From assembly GCA_037388705.1 (NCBI GenBank), contig JARRJY010000058.1, forward strand, positions 1-36,411: a stretch of DNA of 36,411 nt. Direction: 5' to 3'. Source of the DNA: JARRJY01 sp037388705. GTDB taxonomy: Bacteria; Pseudomonadota; Gammaproteobacteria; UBA6429; Thiohalophilaceae. The notes beneath the pieces were generated by a model, which saw nothing but the letters and a program-made list of their open reading frames with translations, was not told the DNA's origin and searched no databases. How positions within the stretch are numbered: the first letter of the stretch is position 1; the number at the start of each line of letters is the position of its first letter. This document shows positions 35,239 through 36,411 of the stretch, one piece after another. The translations under genes and the position numbers were made by a program.

Positions 35239-36174
35239 ATGTCCATATTAAAAACAGCCGTCATAGGCGTGGGTTACCTGGGTAAATTCCACGCTCAGAA
35301 ATATGCATCATTACCACAAAGTAAACTTGTGGCCGTCTGTGACACCAACCAGGAAGTTGCGCAGGCTATCGCTAATGAACATGATGTGGACGTAGTTGAA
35401 AATTACCTGGACCTCATTGGTAAGGTCGATGCGGTTAGTATCGTGGTACCTACACAAAAACATTATGAAGTTGCCAAACCTTTCCTGGAAAATGGTATTC
35501 ACGTGTTACTGGAAAAACCAATTACCTCAACAGTCGAGGAAGCCCGGGAGCTTGTTGATATTGCCAGGGATAATAATGTTGTTTTTCAAATTGGGCACCT
35601 GGAAAGATTCAATCCCGCAATCATGGCAGTCAAACATGTTCTCGATGAACCCATGTTTATTGAATCGCATCGTGTTGCCCCGTTTAATCCGCGTGGAGCT
35701 GATGTGAACGTCGTGCTGGATCTCATGATCCACGACATAGATATTATTCTCAATTTTGTCGGCTCACCGGTCAAACATATTGACGCCAGTGGTGTACCCG
35801 TATTGTCAGATGACATTGACATCGCTAACGTGCGTATCCAGTTTGAAAATGGTTGTGTTGCCAATGTTACGGCCAGCCGGGTAAGCCTGAAAAGTGAACG
35901 TAAGATGCGTATTTTCCAACACGATACTTATGTCACGATAGATTTCCAGAATAAGCAACTGGGAGTTCATCGTAAAGGCGAAGGAGAAATGTTCCCGGGT
36001 GTAGCAGATATCGACAGTAAAGAGCAGGTATTTGAGCAAGGTGATGCCCTGTTGAGCGAGATCGACGCGTTTCTCACCAGCATTAACACACGAAAGCCGG
36101 CTGTAGTCAGTGGCGAAGATGGTTTGCGTGCGTTACAAACCGCAAACGAAATTACTGACCTGTTATCCAGGTAA
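35239..36174 (+). CDS. Gfo/Idh/MocA oxidoreductase, probable UDP-GlcNAc 3-dehydrogenase (GnnA-like)
   Basis: 311 residues. N-terminal NAD fold KTAVIGVGYLGKFHAQKYA (Gly 10, 12 and 15), the LLEKPITS motif (Lys 93) and the sugar-site segments IGHLERFNPAI and VVLDLMIHDIDIIL with His 165. Known family relatives oxidise the 3-hydroxyl of UDP-GlcNAc; in Acidithiobacillus and Leptospira the GnnA enzyme works with aminotransferase GnnB to make the 2,3-diamino sugar used in amide-linked lipid A. The DegT-type gene 24 bases downstream and the position beside rnhB, where lpxA-lpxB usually lie, support that role, but the substrate is inferred. Another nucleotide-sugar substrate for surface polysaccharide is the main alternative. 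Weak ribosome site before the ATG. Confidence 0.75.
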   Translation: MSILKTAVIGVGYLGKFHAQKYASLPQSKLVAVCDTNQEVAQAIANEHDVDVVENYLDLIGKVDAVSIVVPTQKHYEVAKPFLENGIHVLLEKPITSTVEEARELVDIARDNNVVFQIGHLERFNPAIMAVKHVLDEPMFIESHRVAPFNPRGADVNVVLDLMIHDIDIILNFVGSPVKHIDASGVPVLSDDIDIANVRIQFENGCVANVTASRVSLKSERKMRIFQHDTYVTIDFQNKQLGVHRKGEGEMFPGVADIDSKEQVFEQGDALLSEIDAFLTSINTRKPAVVSGEDGLRALQTANEITDLLSR

Positions 36175-36198
36175 TATAAAGTCCAAGAGGCCTATGCA

Positions 36199-36411
36199 AT
36201 GATTCCAATGGTCGACCTTAAGGGTCAATACAAAATGTTACAGAAAGAAATCGAAGCTGGATTTCAGCAAACAATGGAAAATACCAGTTTTATATTAGGC
36301 CCAAATGTCAACGAGTTTGAAAAAGAAGCGGCCAGGTATCTTGGTGTTAAACATGCTCTTACCTGTGCATCGGGAACCGATGCCTTGCACCTGGGCTTAA
36401 TTGCTGCCGGT
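36199..36411 (+). CDS. DegT/DnrJ/EryC1 sugar aminotransferase, N-terminal fragment (GnnB-like)
   Basis: The first 71 codons, running off the right edge. Start at ATG 36199-36201 with AAGAGG about nine bases upstream. MIPMVDLKGQYKMLQKEIE, FILGPNVNEFEKEAARYLG and the PLP-phosphate-binding region ALTCASGTDALHLGL are typical of nucleotide-sugar aminotransferases. The catalytic lysine lies outside the window. It follows the dehydrogenase by 24 bases in the same direction, the GnnA-GnnB arrangement; it would add an amino group to the 3-keto sugar made by its neighbour. Confidence 0.85.
   Translation, partial: MIPMVDLKGQYKMLQKEIEAGFQQTMENTSFILGPNVNEFEKEAARYLGVKHALTCASGTDALHLGLIAAG

Noticed and set aside
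1..36411. CRISPR arrays, tRNA genes, prophage or insertion sequences
   Set aside because: No regularly spaced repeats, cloverleaf-like sequences, integrases or transposases were found; nearly all the window is accounted for by conserved genes.

Overview
The window looks like a chromosomal, housekeeping-dominated segment from a gammaproteobacterium of moderate base composition. The evidence is the gene content and order: rpoE-rseA-rseB divergent from nadB; sdhCDAB followed by sdhE and ygfX; surE-pcm-(yqaA)-nlpD-rpoS; ispD-ispF-truD; ftsB next to eno and pyrG; and rnhB-dnaE-accA-tilS. There is no rRNA, tRNA, insertion sequence, prophage or CRISPR array, and no non-coding stretch over about 220 bases, so the order or genus cannot be fixed from this window.

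Layout. 1-1273 (minus): start of rseB, then rseA and rpoE, the envelope-stress sigma factor and its anti-sigma control, with a candidate sigma-E autopromoter. 1489-3090 (plus): nadB, broken. 3054-6939 (minus): succinate dehydrogenase sdhC-D-A-B, its flavinylation factor sdhE and the inner-membrane protein ygfX. 7082-8128 (plus): ygfZ. 8231-17117 (minus): a long co-directional run alaC-hom-thrC-(RpfE-type gene)-recJ-prfB-lysS, in which prfB keeps the classical autoregulatory +1 frameshift. 17286-17711 (plus): a Mth938-domain gene. 17717-21381 (minus): a fused surE-pcm reading frame, then yqaA, nlpD and rpoS. 21544-22083 (plus): an Smr-domain protein. 22096-35080 (minus): rnhB, an orphan HPt protein, dnaE, accA, tilS, pyrG, eno, ftsB, ispD (broken), ispF and truD. 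35239-36411 (plus): a Gfo/Idh dehydrogenase and the start of a DegT-type aminotransferase, resembling the GnnA/GnnB pair that makes the diamino sugar of amide-rich lipid A.

The most striking feature is a set of four structural lesions in otherwise well-conserved genes. nadB has an in-frame stop and lacks about 19 codons. The 3' end of thrC runs directly into an N-terminally truncated RpfE-type gene. surE and pcm are joined in frame. ispD carries an 86-base direct repeat whose two copies are only about 77% identical and which breaks the frame. This clustering could reflect a chimeric assembly of related strains, or genuine gene erosion. Reads or an independent genome would decide. I see no convincing new defence or mobile system. 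The more biologically interesting leads are the possible lipid A diamino-sugar pair, the orphan HPt protein between rnhB and dnaE, and the surE-pcm fusion if it is real.
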